From Streptomyces sp. NBC_00582 (lineage in GTDB: Bacteria > Actinomycetota > Actinomycetes > Streptomycetales > Streptomycetaceae), in NCBI RefSeq assembly GCF_036345155.1, contig NZ_CP107772.1, positions 7,068,001 through 7,132,000 of the forward strand: a DNA stretch of 64,000 nucleotides, given 5' to 3'. The notes beneath the pieces were generated by a model that searched no databases, was not told where the DNA came from, and saw only the letters and a program-made list of their open reading frames with translations. Below, one piece after another: positions 26,554-34,930 of this stretch; the stretch's first letter is position 1, and each line of letters starts with the position of its first letter. Position numbers and translations under genes: made by a program.

Positions 26554-26868
26554 ATGGCTGGTGCGGGTTCGGATCGTCGGTCGTATGACACGGGTGCGTC
26601 TGCGGATGCGCAGGGGAACATCCAGGCGGTGGTGGCGCGGTTGGAGGAGGTGATCGGTCAGCGTGATCGTCAGGTGAAGGCTGCGATGGCGGATTTCACG
26701 GCTGATGGGGTGGCGGATGAGTATCACGGCAAGGAGCAGCGGTGGAATCGTGCGTCGACTGAGGTGCGGAACATCATCGGTCTGTTGAAGTCGACGTTGG
26801 AGCAGAACGACGGTACGGCGCAGTCGACGATCCAGCGGGCGAAGGCCGCGGTGGACAACATCGGCTGA
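26554..26868 (+). CDS. Esx-like secreted protein B, copy 2
   Basis: 104 residues from ATG at 26554, identical to the product of 22003, with the same upstream spacer. It is the probable partner of the copy-2 Esx-like A protein. See the copy-1 entry for motifs. Confidence 0.8.
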   Translation: MAGAGSDRRSYDTGASADAQGNIQAVVARLEEVIGQRDRQVKAAMADFTADGVADEYHGKEQRWNRASTEVRNIIGLLKSTLEQNDGTAQSTIQRAKAAVDNIG

Positions 26869-26892
26869 CGGAGTTTCTGGTAGGGAACGGGG

Positions 26893-27288
26893 GTGTGGCG
26901 GGTGCCGGGCTGGGATCTGCAACCGCAGGGTATTTCGGGTGTGTTGAAGACGACGGGGGAGACGGCGTCGCATCTGCAGAAGCATGCGACGGCGTTCGGT
27001 GAGCATCTGACGTCGGCGGCGTCGAGTGCGGGGACGATTTCCGCGGATGCGCCGGCGGCGGGTGGTGAGCAGGCGCAGGGCGGTCTGGTGGCGTTGGCGT
27101 TGTCGCAGTATGCGGAGCGGGCGTCGAAGGATCTGTCCTACGTGGCTGCTCGTGCGGGGAAGTCGCTGCAGGGCGTGGTGGATGCCACGACGGCGTATCT
27201 GAACGGTGATGAGCAGATGGCGTTGGAGGCGCAGCGCAATACGCTGAAGGCGCCGAAGCTGGACATGCCGGGGACGGGCAAGGCGTGA
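26893..27288 (+). CDS. DUF6507-type protein, T7SS-associated, copy 2
   Basis: 131 residues, differing from copy 1 only by Pro to Leu near the end ([11 protein letters not shown]). Its stop overlaps the GTG of toxin 2, as in cassette 1. Retention of this coupling in both cassettes supports a dedicated role in toxin folding or targeting. Confidence 0.72.
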   Translation: MWRVPGWDLQPQGISGVLKTTGETASHLQKHATAFGEHLTSAASSAGTISADAPAAGGEQAQGGLVALALSQYAERASKDLSYVAARAGKSLQGVVDATTAYLNGDEQMALEAQRNTLKAPKLDMPGTGKA

Positions 27289-29894
27289 TCAAGCCCGAGC
27301 AGATCCCCCAGTTCACCGGTGACCTGGCGCAGTTGGAGCTGGACCACGCGAGTCTGAAGAAGGACGCCGGGAACGTCCGGGACACCGGTAAGGACGTCAA
27401 CACCCAGTTCCAGGGTCTGTCGGCGTTCTACAAGGCGCCCGAGGCGGAGCAGCTCTTCGGCACCACCAAGCCGGTACAGGACCGGGCCGACGACTTCGCG
27501 ACGGACCTCGAGACCGTGTCGTCCGCGCTGTCCTCCTACGCCACCGAGATCCGGCCCCTCGTCTCCAAGCTCAAGGAACTCAAGACCAAGGCGACCACCT
27601 TCGTCGACTCCGTGAAGGACGACGACGAGTGGGAGTACGACGGCGACAAGGTCGACGAGCACAATCGGCTGCGGGACGACATCACGGCGACGGTGGCGGC
27701 GTTCTGGGCGGCGGAGCGGACCTGCCACAACAAGATCACGGCGATCTGGGGCGGGACCCAGATGGTGGCGGGGGACGGTTCGGAGCGTAAGGACCAGTAC
27801 GGCTTCAACGCGGAGGACCTGAAGAACGCGAAGCTTCCCTGGGGTGACCCGGTGGAGGAGAGGCATCACTGGTACGAGGTCGGCCACTGGGTGAAGTCGT
27901 TCGTGTGGGACGGCCTGATCGTGGACGGCATCTGGGGCACGATCAAGGGCCTGGGCACGCTGGTGGGCTTCGGCGGCTGGGACGCGATGGGCCAGGCGTG
28001 GAAGGGTCTCGCGCAGCTGGCGACGGGTCTGGCGCTGGCGTCCGTCCCGGGGGTGGGCACGGCGTTCTGGCTCATCCCGGACGACAAGCTCCCCTCCTGG
28101 ATCCGTGACTCGCGCACGGCGATGAAGGAGACGGGCAAGGCGCTGGTGGCGTGGGACGAGTGGGGCAAGAACCCCGGCCGGGCGGCCGGTGCGGTCACCT
28201 TCAACGTCCTGACCACGGTCTTCACCGGCGGTGCGGGTGGCGCCGCGGCGGGTGCGGGCAAGGCGGGTGCGGTGGCGAAGGCGTTGTCGATCGCCGGTAA
28301 GGCGGGCAAGGTCATCGACCCGATGACGTACATCGCCAAGGGCGCGGGCGCGGGTCTGTCGAAGATCGGCGACATCGCCAAGGGTCTCAAGGGCCTCGGC
28401 AAGATCGACATGCCCACGCTCCCGGACGGCTCGGTCCACCTTCCCGACGGCCGTCTGCTGGAGCCGAACGGCAACCTCGTCTCGCCCGACGGCACCATCG
28501 ACACCACACCGGTCCCGCACGAGTCCGTCCCGGCGTCGTACCAGACACCCTCCGGGCTCCCGTCCCACTGGACGACCCAGACACCGGGCCCCACGCCGTC
28601 GTACGCCGCGCATACGGCCGACAGCGGGGCGTACGCCGGGGCGCATGCGACCAGCGACGGGATCTACGGCGGTACCCCGCACTCCACGGCGGGCACCGGG
28701 TCGTACACCGGCGGCGTCCATGCGACAAGCGACGGGATCCACGGCGGCATCCCGCACTCCACGGGGAGCGGCGGGTCGTACACCGGCGGCTTGCACGCCA
28801 CCTCGGACGGGATCCACGGCGGTATCCCGCACAGCACGGGCGACGCGGTCTCGGCAGGCGCGCACTCCGGTACGACCCCCTCGGCCTGGTACCACGACAC
28901 CCCGGCGACCGGCCCGACGCACGACGTACCGACCACCACCCCGCACGACACCGCCCCGCACGAGACCACCCCGCACGACACCGCCCCGCACACGGGCGGC
29001 CACGACACTCCGGCCGCCCACCCGCACGACGGCTCGCACGGCGCCGGTCACGACGGCGCCGGTCACGACGGCGCGGGGTACGCGGACGACGCGGCGCACA
29101 CCGGTGACCACGCGGGCGCCTGGGACCACGTGGACGTCGGCGACGGGGGCCTCGACACCGGCGCCCACCACGGCACCGACGTACCGGTCACCTCGGGCCA
29201 CCCGGGCCCGGATGTGCCGGGGCATCCCGGGGCGGGAGAGCCGTTCGAGTACAAGCCGCTCATGTCCGGGGACGACTTCGACGCGCTCACGGATGCCGAG
29301 AAGCACGCGGTCGCCCAGGCCGAGCTCGCGCACGGCACGAATCCCGCGCCCAGTGTCAGCAACAAGGCGGGGTGGGACTACGGCAACGCGTACTGGAACG
29401 ACTTCCTGGACGACCTGCCCACCGAGTCGAGGGAGTCGCTGGTCACCTATACCGGCAACGCCTACGACGACATCAACGGCCATCTGCGCTTCGGCAACGA
29501 CGTGCCCGATTCGATCGTGCACACCATCGACGAGATGGACAAGGTCATGGGCACCCGCCCCGTGCCCGAGAACATCATGGTGGTCCGCGGCACCGCCATC
29601 GACCACCTCAATCTGGAATCGCCGCTGGACATGGAGGGCCGGGTCTTCGACGACAAGGCCTACACGTCCACCGCGCTGGGGGAGGGGCCGCCGCCTCCCT
29701 TCGACCAGAAGCCCGTCTACATGCATCTGCGGGTACCCGAGGGCACACCCGCCCTCTGGCTGGACCACCTGTCCAAGTACCCCGGGGAGCGGGAACTGCT
29801 CCTCGCCCGCGGCAGCAAGTACAAGGTGACGCGCGTCTTCCTGGACGAAGCAGGGAAGTGGCACGTCTACGGGGAGGTTCTGCCGAGGCCGTAG
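27285..29894 (+). CDS. Type VII polymorphic toxin 2 with ADP-ribosyltransferase tip
   Basis: 869 residues from an overlapping GTG. The delivery domain (1-125, about 80% like toxin 1) and hydrophobic trunk (125-363, almost identical) are shared with toxin 1. A linker follows with three 25-residue repeats ([10 protein letters not shown]...) and His/Asp/Thr-rich sequence. The tip, from about residue 652, shows the R-S-E class ADP-ribosyltransferase signature: R768 (MVVRGT), Y793-T-S-T (the STS strand) and E835-R-E837 (the ExE loop). That places it with VIP2/Iota-like enzymes that transfer ADP-ribose, often to arginine. The target is unknown. Two small genes follow that are candidate immunity factors. 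Confidence 0.85.
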   Translation: MIKPEQIPQFTGDLAQLELDHASLKKDAGNVRDTGKDVNTQFQGLSAFYKAPEAEQLFGTTKPVQDRADDFATDLETVSSALSSYATEIRPLVSKLKELKTKATTFVDSVKDDDEWEYDGDKVDEHNRLRDDITATVAAFWAAERTCHNKITAIWGGTQMVAGDGSERKDQYGFNAEDLKNAKLPWGDPVEERHHWYEVGHWVKSFVWDGLIVDGIWGTIKGLGTLVGFGGWDAMGQAWKGLAQLATGLALASVPGVGTAFWLIPDDKLPSWIRDSRTAMKETGKALVAWDEWGKNPGRAAGAVTFNVLTTVFTGGAGGAAAGAGKAGAVAKALSIAGKAGKVIDPMTYIAKGAGAGLSKIGDIAKGLKGLGKIDMPTLPDGSVHLPDGRLLEPNGNLVSPDGTIDTTPVPHESVPASYQTPSGLPSHWTTQTPGPTPSYAAHTADSGAYAGAHATSDGIYGGTPHSTAGTGSYTGGVHATSDGIHGGIPHSTGSGGSYTGGLHATSDGIHGGIPHSTGDAVSAGAHSGTTPSAWYHDTPATGPTHDVPTTTPHDTAPHETTPHDTAPHTGGHDTPAAHPHDGSHGAGHDGAGHDGAGYADDAAHTGDHAGAWDHVDVGDGGLDTGAHHGTDVPVTSGHPGPDVPGHPGAGEPFEYKPLMSGDDFDALTDAEKHAVAQAELAHGTNPAPSVSNKAGWDYGNAYWNDFLDDLPTESRESLVTYTGNAYDDINGHLRFGNDVPDSIVHTIDEMDKVMGTRPVPENIMVVRGTAIDHLNLESPLDMEGRVFDDKAYTSTALGEGPPPPFDQKPVYMHLRVPEGTPALWLDHLSKYPGERELLLARGSKYKVTRVFLDEAGKWHVYGEVLPRP
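28644..28844 (+). repeat. 75-bp tandem repeat coding for a 25-residue linker repeat
   Basis: Units start at 28644, 28719 and 28794 (period 75 bases, last unit partial). Each encodes HATSDGI-(Y/H)-GG-(T/I)-PHST followed by SYTGG. The repeat is in frame within the linker of toxin 2, between trunk and ADP-ribosyltransferase tip. Confidence 0.85.
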
Positions 29895-29926
29895 CCTCGT
29901 TGCGGAACTGGGAGAGCTGAAGAAAT

Positions 29927-30334
29927 GTGGACGTCATGAGCAGTGAACGACCGATCAACCCGCGCTTTGCCGAGGACCTTCCGTTCACCGAGGTGGACCC
30001 TCCTCCGACGTACAGCCGGCAGACGGACGGGCCCGTCGCGCACCTCAGCGTCGCCGACGGGACGGGCGCGGTGATCGGGTATGTGTGGGCCAACGACGCC
30101 GACGACGCGGCCGGCTGGGTGGTACCGCCGGGGCTTCCTCCGCGCGCGGTGAACGCCGGAGCGTCATGGCTGCGGGCGCTGCGCAGCGGCAAGTCCCGGG
30201 GGCTCGCGCCCACGGCGCTCCTCGCCGAGCTGGCGCAGGGTGCGAACGACAACAAACTGAGCCATGCCGTCCCGAGCTCCCTCATGGAGGCCCCGTCTCT
30301 CGCGGCTCTGAAGGAACGGGTCGCCGGTGGCTGA
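29927..30334 (+). CDS. Putative immunity protein for toxin 2, short form
   Basis: 135 residues from GTG at 29927, chosen because GGAGAG lies 10 bases upstream; ATG at 29936 is an alternative. The family is not recognised. The protein is soluble, with the pattern INPRFAEDLPFTEVDPPPTYSRQTDGPV, then VIGYVWANDADDAAGW. The next protein begins with a clear paralogue of this domain. Position right after an ADP-ribosyltransferase tip supports immunity. The stop overlaps the following start. Confidence 0.6.
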   Translation: MDVMSSERPINPRFAEDLPFTEVDPPPTYSRQTDGPVAHLSVADGTGAVIGYVWANDADDAAGWVVPPGLPPRAVNAGASWLRALRSGKSRGLAPTALLAELAQGANDNKLSHAVPSSLMEAPSLAALKERVAGG

Positions 30335-31274
30335 ACCGGTGCACGGGATCAACCCGCGCTTCGACGAGGACGTGCACTTCAACCTCGTGTCACCGGGCCC
30401 GCCGCGGTACCGGACCCGGACCGACAAGCCCGTGCGGTATGTCACGGTGGTCGACAAGCAGGGCGGTGCGGTTCTCGGCCATGTGTGGGCCAACGACGAG
30501 GACGACGCCGCCGCCTGGGAACCCCGACAGGCGGCCGGAGGCCGGGCCCTCGCCGAGGGCGGTCACTGGCATGCCCGGCTGGAGGAGGCCAAGGGGCGGG
30601 GTGTTCCGCCGTCCCGGGCCCTCGCGGAGATGCTGTCCCGCCCTGAGGGCAACCGCGGCCGGGTCCTGCCGGGTTCGCTCGCCGATGCTCCGAACGCGGA
30701 CGCCGTCACGTCCCTCGCCGAGGGCGGCCCGGACCCACGGGCGAGCGCCCCTGCGACCCCTGAACGACCCACGGAGAACCCCCACCCGGCCGGTGTGCCG
30801 CAGCAGGCCGGGCCGTACGGGTATCCGGCGCCGCAGGGCCATCCCGGGTACGCCGCCTACCCGGGGAATCCCCAAGCTCCCAGCACCGCCTGCATGTTCT
30901 GCGCCGGTGGCCCCGCCGTGCACGTCACCTTCCGGGCCCATCGCGGGATTCTGATCCTGATGACCTTCGGGAAGCAGAGCGGGACGATGTGTGCGACCTG
31001 CGGGGTCGCGGTGTACCGGGAGTTGACCACGCGGACGTTGTGGCAGGGGTGGTGGAGCCCGTTCTCGTTGTTCCTGTTCACGCCGTTCACGGTCGTCCAC
31101 AACCTCGTCGTCGCCCGCAAGGTGAAGAAGTTGCAGGCCCCGGCGCCGGGGCGGCACGGGCCCCAGGTCGACCCCGGCCTGCCCGTCCACCGGCGGCCGT
31201 TGGCGTACGTCGCGCTCGTCCCCGTGCTGTGGGTCCTGTTCATGATCGTGACGGGGCTGACCCAGGGGTCGTGA
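30327..31274 (+). CDS. Paralogue of the preceding protein fused to a zinc-ribbon membrane domain
   Basis: 315 residues from GTG at 30327, overlapping the previous gene by 8 bases. Residues 1-130 (INPRFDEDVHFNLVSPGPP, LGHVWANDEDDAAAW) are paralogous to the 135-residue protein upstream. A Pro/Gly/Tyr linker follows (GPYGYPAPQGHPGYAAYPG). The C-terminal part has two CxxC pairs (C189/C192 and C222/C225) and two membrane segments at about 235-260 and 288-310. This could be a membrane-tethered immunity or an accessory factor at the secretion complex. Function is inference. Confidence 0.62.
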   Translation: MAEPVHGINPRFDEDVHFNLVSPGPPRYRTRTDKPVRYVTVVDKQGGAVLGHVWANDEDDAAAWEPRQAAGGRALAEGGHWHARLEEAKGRGVPPSRALAEMLSRPEGNRGRVLPGSLADAPNADAVTSLAEGGPDPRASAPATPERPTENPHPAGVPQQAGPYGYPAPQGHPGYAAYPGNPQAPSTACMFCAGGPAVHVTFRAHRGILILMTFGKQSGTMCATCGVAVYRELTTRTLWQGWWSPFSLFLFTPFTVVHNLVVARKVKKLQAPAPGRHGPQVDPGLPVHRRPLAYVALVPVLWVLFMIVTGLTQGS

Positions 31275-31324
31275 CCGAGGCGGCCGGGCGGACAACCCCG
31301 TACCCCGGGTGTACGCCCCCGCCC

Positions 31325-31346
31325 CCCGTGCCTTATGTTGCACGGG
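31325..31346 (+). promoter_or_regulatory. Dyad enclosing a -10-like TATGTT ahead of the HD gene
   Basis: CCCGTGC (31325-31331) and GCACGGG (31340-31346) form a perfect 7-bp inverted repeat around TATGTT (31334-31339). A repressor bound here would cover the -10 element. It could also be a weak hairpin. Confidence 0.4.
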
Positions 31347-31401
31347 CAAAGTAAGGGGGAGTTTGCATGCTGCACCACGGGCACGAGGAAAGGCGCGCGC
31401 C

Positions 31402-31851
31402 GTGACGATGAGCCTCGCCGAGGTCGAGGCCGTCGCGAGTGCCGCGCACGCCGGGCAGACGGACAAGGCAGGCCGGCCGTACACCGAGCATCTGCGGGCC
31501 GTCGCCGAGGGCGTCCGCGCCCGGGGCGGCGGTGCGGAGCTGATCGCCGCGGGCTGGTTGCACGACGCCGTCGAGGACCGGGCGCTGAGCGAGGAGTGGC
31601 TGCACGAGGCCGACCTCGACCAGCGCACCAAGGACGTCGTCCTCGCCGTGACCAAGCGGGAGGGCGAACCGCCCGAGGCGTACGCGCGGCGGATCCTGGC
31701 CACGCCCGGCGCCCGGCTCGTCAAGGCGGCCGACCTCGCGCACAACGCCGACCCGGGCCGTCTCGCCGTACTCGACGAGGCGACCCGCGCCCGGCTGGAG
31801 CGGAAGTACAGCGCCATGAGGCAGTACCTCGGCCTCACCCCGCAGGACTGA
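31402..31851 (+). CDS. HD-domain phosphohydrolase (SpoT/RelA hydrolase-like)
   Basis: 149 residues from GTG at 31402 with GAGGAAAGG upstream; ATG 31408 is an alternative. The sequence AHAGQTDKAGRPYTEHLRAVAEGV followed by AGWLHDAVED (the HD pair) and VKAADLAHNAD is the metal-binding signature of SpoT/MESH1-type hydrolases, which split (p)ppGpp or related nucleotides. It is a single-domain protein with no synthetase. It sits between the toxin cassettes and the secretion genes, but a functional link is not evident. Confidence 0.8.
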   Translation: MTMSLAEVEAVASAAHAGQTDKAGRPYTEHLRAVAEGVRARGGGAELIAAGWLHDAVEDRALSEEWLHEADLDQRTKDVVLAVTKREGEPPEAYARRILATPGARLVKAADLAHNADPGRLAVLDEATRARLERKYSAMRQYLGLTPQD

Positions 31852-31888
31852 CGGCACACCACAGAAGCTACGCACAGGACGACGACGA

Positions 31889-32191
31889 ATGGCACGGGAC
31901 TACGACAGCCAACTGCTCGAGTCGGTGGCGGTGCGGCGACGCCGGATGCGTGACGCGCTGCTGTTCGGCGCCCAGCGCGGCCGGCGCACGCTGGACGAGC
32001 GGCTCGGCAAGGTGTTCGCGGGCATAGCGATCGCGGCCGTGCTCTGCGCCGGCTGCGTCGGCTGGTCCTTCCTGCAGGCCACGCTGGCCAAGCAGAAGGC
32101 CGAGCAGGAGAAGCAGCAACAGCAGCAGGAGCAGCTCTACGATCCCGCGAGCAGCAGCCCGTCCACAGGCGCGAGTGGGGAGAAGCGGTGA
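31889..32191 (+). CDS. Small single-span membrane protein of the T7SS island
   Basis: 100 residues from ATG at 31889. A basic N-terminal part (VAVRRRRMRDALLFGAQRGRRTLDERL) is followed by one membrane segment (VFAGIAIAAVLCAGCVGWSFL) and an outer tail rich in Lys, Glu and Gln (KQKAEQEKQQQQQEQ). I know no named function, but similar small proteins lie just before eccD in Streptomyces ESX loci. It starts 76 bases before eccD on the same strand, so it is probably a membrane accessory of the complex. Confidence 0.65.
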   Translation: MARDYDSQLLESVAVRRRRMRDALLFGAQRGRRTLDERLGKVFAGIAIAAVLCAGCVGWSFLQATLAKQKAEQEKQQQQQEQLYDPASSSPSTGASGEKR

Positions 32192-32267
32192 AGAGGACGA
32201 GCATGGGTGTCGGGTGCACGGCAAATCGGCCGGATGGCCGGAAAGACGCGATGATAGGTTCCGGTGA

Positions 32268-33623
32268 GTGGTGAGCACTGCGACGACGTCTCGGACCCAG
32301 CTCAGCCGTATCACCCTGATCGGTGAACGGCGGCGCGCCGACCTCGTACTTCCGTCGGACACGCCCATCGGCCAACTGCTCCCCGACATACTGCGGTTGC
32401 TCGACGACCGGGTGGCCGCCCGGCCGACCACCCGTCAACTGGTCACCTCCGACGGCTCGGTGCTGCCGAACGACGCCACGCTGTCCTCGGCCGAGGTCGC
32501 CGACGGCGCCGTGCTCCAGCTCGTCCGGGCGCACGCCGCGCCCCCCGCGCCCGTCGTTCACGACGTCACCGACCTCGTCGCCGACGACCTCGACCTGCAC
32601 GCCTGGCGCTGGCGCCCGGCCGCCCGCCGGGTCAGCGCCGGGGTCGCCACCGTCGTCTTCGCCGTGGCCGCCGCCGTCCTGGCCCGGCGCGAGTTCGCGC
32701 CGGCGTCCGTCGCCACCGCGCTCGCCGTCACCACCGCGGTGTTCCTGCTGGCCGGCGCGGTCGTCGCGAAGATCGGCGACGGCAACCGGGGACTGGCGAC
32801 CGCGTTGCTGGCCGCCTCCGGCGGACTCGGCCTGCTCACCGCGTGGACCGCGGCCGACGCCCACGACTGGTCCGGCGAGGCCCGTCTCGCCGGTGTCGTC
32901 GCCGCGGTCGTCCTCACGCTGGTGCTGCTCGCCTACTTCTCGCCCCTCGGCCGGGGCGGGCTCATCGGGGCCGGGGCGGCCGTCGGCATGGCCGCCGTGT
33001 GGGAGGCCGTCGCCGCCGTGCAGGACCGTCCGGACCGGCTCGGCGCCGTGATGACCGTGTTCTCCGTGGTGCTGCTCGGGCTGCTGCCGCGGCTCGCGCT
33101 GATGGCCTCCGGGCTCACCGGCCTGGACGACAGGCGGTCCTCCGGGGTGTCGGTGAGCCGGCACCAGGTCTCCAACGCGCTCGCGGCGACCCACCGCGGC
33201 CTGGCGCTCGCCACCGTCGTCACCGCTACCTCGGCCGCCGCCGGCGGCTGGCTGCTGACCACCGCCGACGAGCCGACCGCGTGGACGGTCACCCTGGCCT
33301 CGCTCACCGCCGTGGTGCTGCTGTCCCGGGCCCGGGCCTTCCCGCTGGCCGCTGAGGTCGTGGCGCTGTTCACGGCGGCCGCCGTGCTCGTCGTACGCCT
33401 GGCCGTGCTCTGGCTGGACCACGCGGGGGGCGCCGGTGCGCTGGCCCTGCTGGGGGCCGCGGCGCTGCTGCCGCTGCTGGTCCTCGCGATCGAACCGCCC
33501 GAGCACGTCCGGATCCGGCTGCGGCGACTGGCCGATCTCGTCGAGTCCCTCGGGGTGATCGGTCTGTTCCCGCTGGCCGTCGGGGTGTTCGGCATCTACG
33601 GGCAACTGCTCGACAAGTTCTGA
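32268..33623 (+). CDS. eccD: EccD-like type VII secretion integral membrane protein
   Basis: 451 residues from GTG at 32268 (GTG 32271 also possible). An N-terminal ubiquitin-like YukD domain (RITLIGERRRADLVLPSDTPIGQLLPDIL, then DGSVLPNDATLSSAEVADGAVLQL) is followed from about residue 125 by roughly eleven hydrophobic segments. EccD is the most hydrophobic core component and forms the membrane vestibule of the ESX complex. It precedes the MinD-like ATPase gene by 19 bases and belongs to one operon with eccC. Confidence 0.9.
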   Translation: MVSTATTSRTQLSRITLIGERRRADLVLPSDTPIGQLLPDILRLLDDRVAARPTTRQLVTSDGSVLPNDATLSSAEVADGAVLQLVRAHAAPPAPVVHDVTDLVADDLDLHAWRWRPAARRVSAGVATVVFAVAAAVLARREFAPASVATALAVTTAVFLLAGAVVAKIGDGNRGLATALLAASGGLGLLTAWTAADAHDWSGEARLAGVVAAVVLTLVLLAYFSPLGRGGLIGAGAAVGMAAVWEAVAAVQDRPDRLGAVMTVFSVVLLGLLPRLALMASGLTGLDDRRSSGVSVSRHQVSNALAATHRGLALATVVTATSAAAGGWLLTTADEPTAWTVTLASLTAVVLLSRARAFPLAAEVVALFTAAAVLVVRLAVLWLDHAGGAGALALLGAAALLPLLVLAIEPPEHVRIRLRRLADLVESLGVIGLFPLAVGVFGIYGQLLDKF

Positions 33624-33642
33624 GGTCTGGGGGAAGGGCGAC

Positions 33643-34872
33643 ATGCCGAGCGGTGAGAACTGGCAGAACGACGTGCTGCGCGACCTGAGGGGCGGCGGAC
33701 CCGGGGGTCCGCGGCCCGGCGTACCCGCGCAGCAGCCCGCGGCGGAGAACGCCCAGGCGCCCGGCCCGCAGGCCGAGAGCCCGGGCTACGGCTACCCGCC
33801 TCAGCAGCCTCAGCAGCACCAACCGCAGCCCGCCTACGGCTATCCCTCGCAGCAGCAGCCGCCGCAGCCGTACGCGGAACAGCCCTCGCAGCCGCAGCCG
33901 TACGCCGAACAGCCCCCCCAGCCCACCCCCCAGCAGCCCCCCCGCCGCGCCGCCCCCGACACCCGCCCCGTCGTGGACAAGCGCCTCGCCGCCGTCGGGC
34001 TCAAGCCCCGGCACGGTGAGCCCTTCACCACCCGCGCCCTGCGCGCCGTACGCCGCACCGTGTCGTCCTCCGCCGCGCGCGAGGTCGCCGAGACCACCGC
34101 GACCGCCGAAGTGCTCCAGCGTCCGGTCACCACCGGCCGGCAGATCGCCGTCACCTCCATCCGCGGCGGCTCCGGCAAGACCACCGTCGCCGCGCTGCTG
34201 GGCGCGACCTACGCCCACTACCGCCAGGACCCGGTGCTCCTCGTCGAGGCGGACCCGGCGCTCGGCTCGCTGCCGCTCAGGCTCGGCGCCGAGAGTCTGC
34301 GCTGGACCACCGGCGACCTCGCCGCCCTCGTCGAACCCCAGATGTCCCTGCTCGACATCACCGGCTACCTCGTCCAGCTCCCGGAGAACGCCTGGCTGCT
34401 GCCCGGCAGCCAGGGACAGGTCGGCGCGATGCTCGACACCCGCGGCTACGAACGGGTCATGGTGTCGCTGCGCCGCTACTTCGGGGTGACCGTCGTCGAC
34501 TGCGAGACCCTGCCCGCCGAGGTGGCCCGTACCGCCCTGTCCGCCGCCCAGGCCCGGGTGCTCACCGCGCCCGCCACCCTGGAGGGCATCGCCAGCACCC
34601 GCTCGGTGCTGGAGTGGATGCGCGGTCTGCCCCGGGACATCACCACCACGACCGTCGTCGTCCTCACCGAGACGGCCCCGCACCCCGGACTCGACCTGGA
34701 CAAGGCCGCCGAGCAGCTCAAGGCGACCGGCGCGAGCGTCCGCGTCCTGCCGTACGACCGCCATCTCGCGGCCGGCGGCGCCCTCCGCACCGATCTGCTC
34801 GCCCGCCCGACCCGGCAGGCCGTCACCCGGCTGGCCGCCGAGGTCTTCGAACTGTCCCAGAAGCGCCGTTGA
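33643..34872 (+). CDS. MinD/ParA-like ATPase with Pro/Gln-rich N-terminus (EspI-like)
   Basis: 409 residues from ATG at 33643. Residues 20-100 are a disordered Pro/Gln/Tyr-rich tract (QPQPAYGYPSQQQPPQPYAEQP). The C-terminal domain is a SIMIBI ATPase: I-R174-G-G-S-G-K179-T-T, then VLLVEADPALGSLPLRLG and VVDCETLP. The leading lysine of the deviant Walker A is Arg174. The layout matches mycobacterial EspI, which modulates ESX-1 secretion in response to ATP. It lies between eccD and eccC, so a regulatory role in this secretion system is likely. Confidence 0.82.
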   Translation: MPSGENWQNDVLRDLRGGGPGGPRPGVPAQQPAAENAQAPGPQAESPGYGYPPQQPQQHQPQPAYGYPSQQQPPQPYAEQPSQPQPYAEQPPQPTPQQPPRRAAPDTRPVVDKRLAAVGLKPRHGEPFTTRALRAVRRTVSSSAAREVAETTATAEVLQRPVTTGRQIAVTSIRGGSGKTTVAALLGATYAHYRQDPVLLVEADPALGSLPLRLGAESLRWTTGDLAALVEPQMSLLDITGYLVQLPENAWLLPGSQGQVGAMLDTRGYERVMVSLRRYFGVTVVDCETLPAEVARTALSAAQARVLTAPATLEGIASTRSVLEWMRGLPRDITTTTVVVLTETAPHPGLDLDKAAEQLKATGASVRVLPYDRHLAAGGALRTDLLARPTRQAVTRLAAEVFELSQKRR

Positions 34873-34930
34873 CCTCCCTCGACAGGACCTCTCGAAAGGC
34901 CCCCTCGCAGGGAACCCCGAAGGACAGACG

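Larger units (their letters stand above)
26168..27288 (+). repeat. Direct repeat, copy 2 (Esx pair plus DUF6507-type gene)
   Basis: Second copy of 21617-22737 at an offset of 4551 bases; see that entry. The repeat's left edge falls one base before the ATG of the first Esx-like gene, so the promoters are not part of it. Confidence 0.93.
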
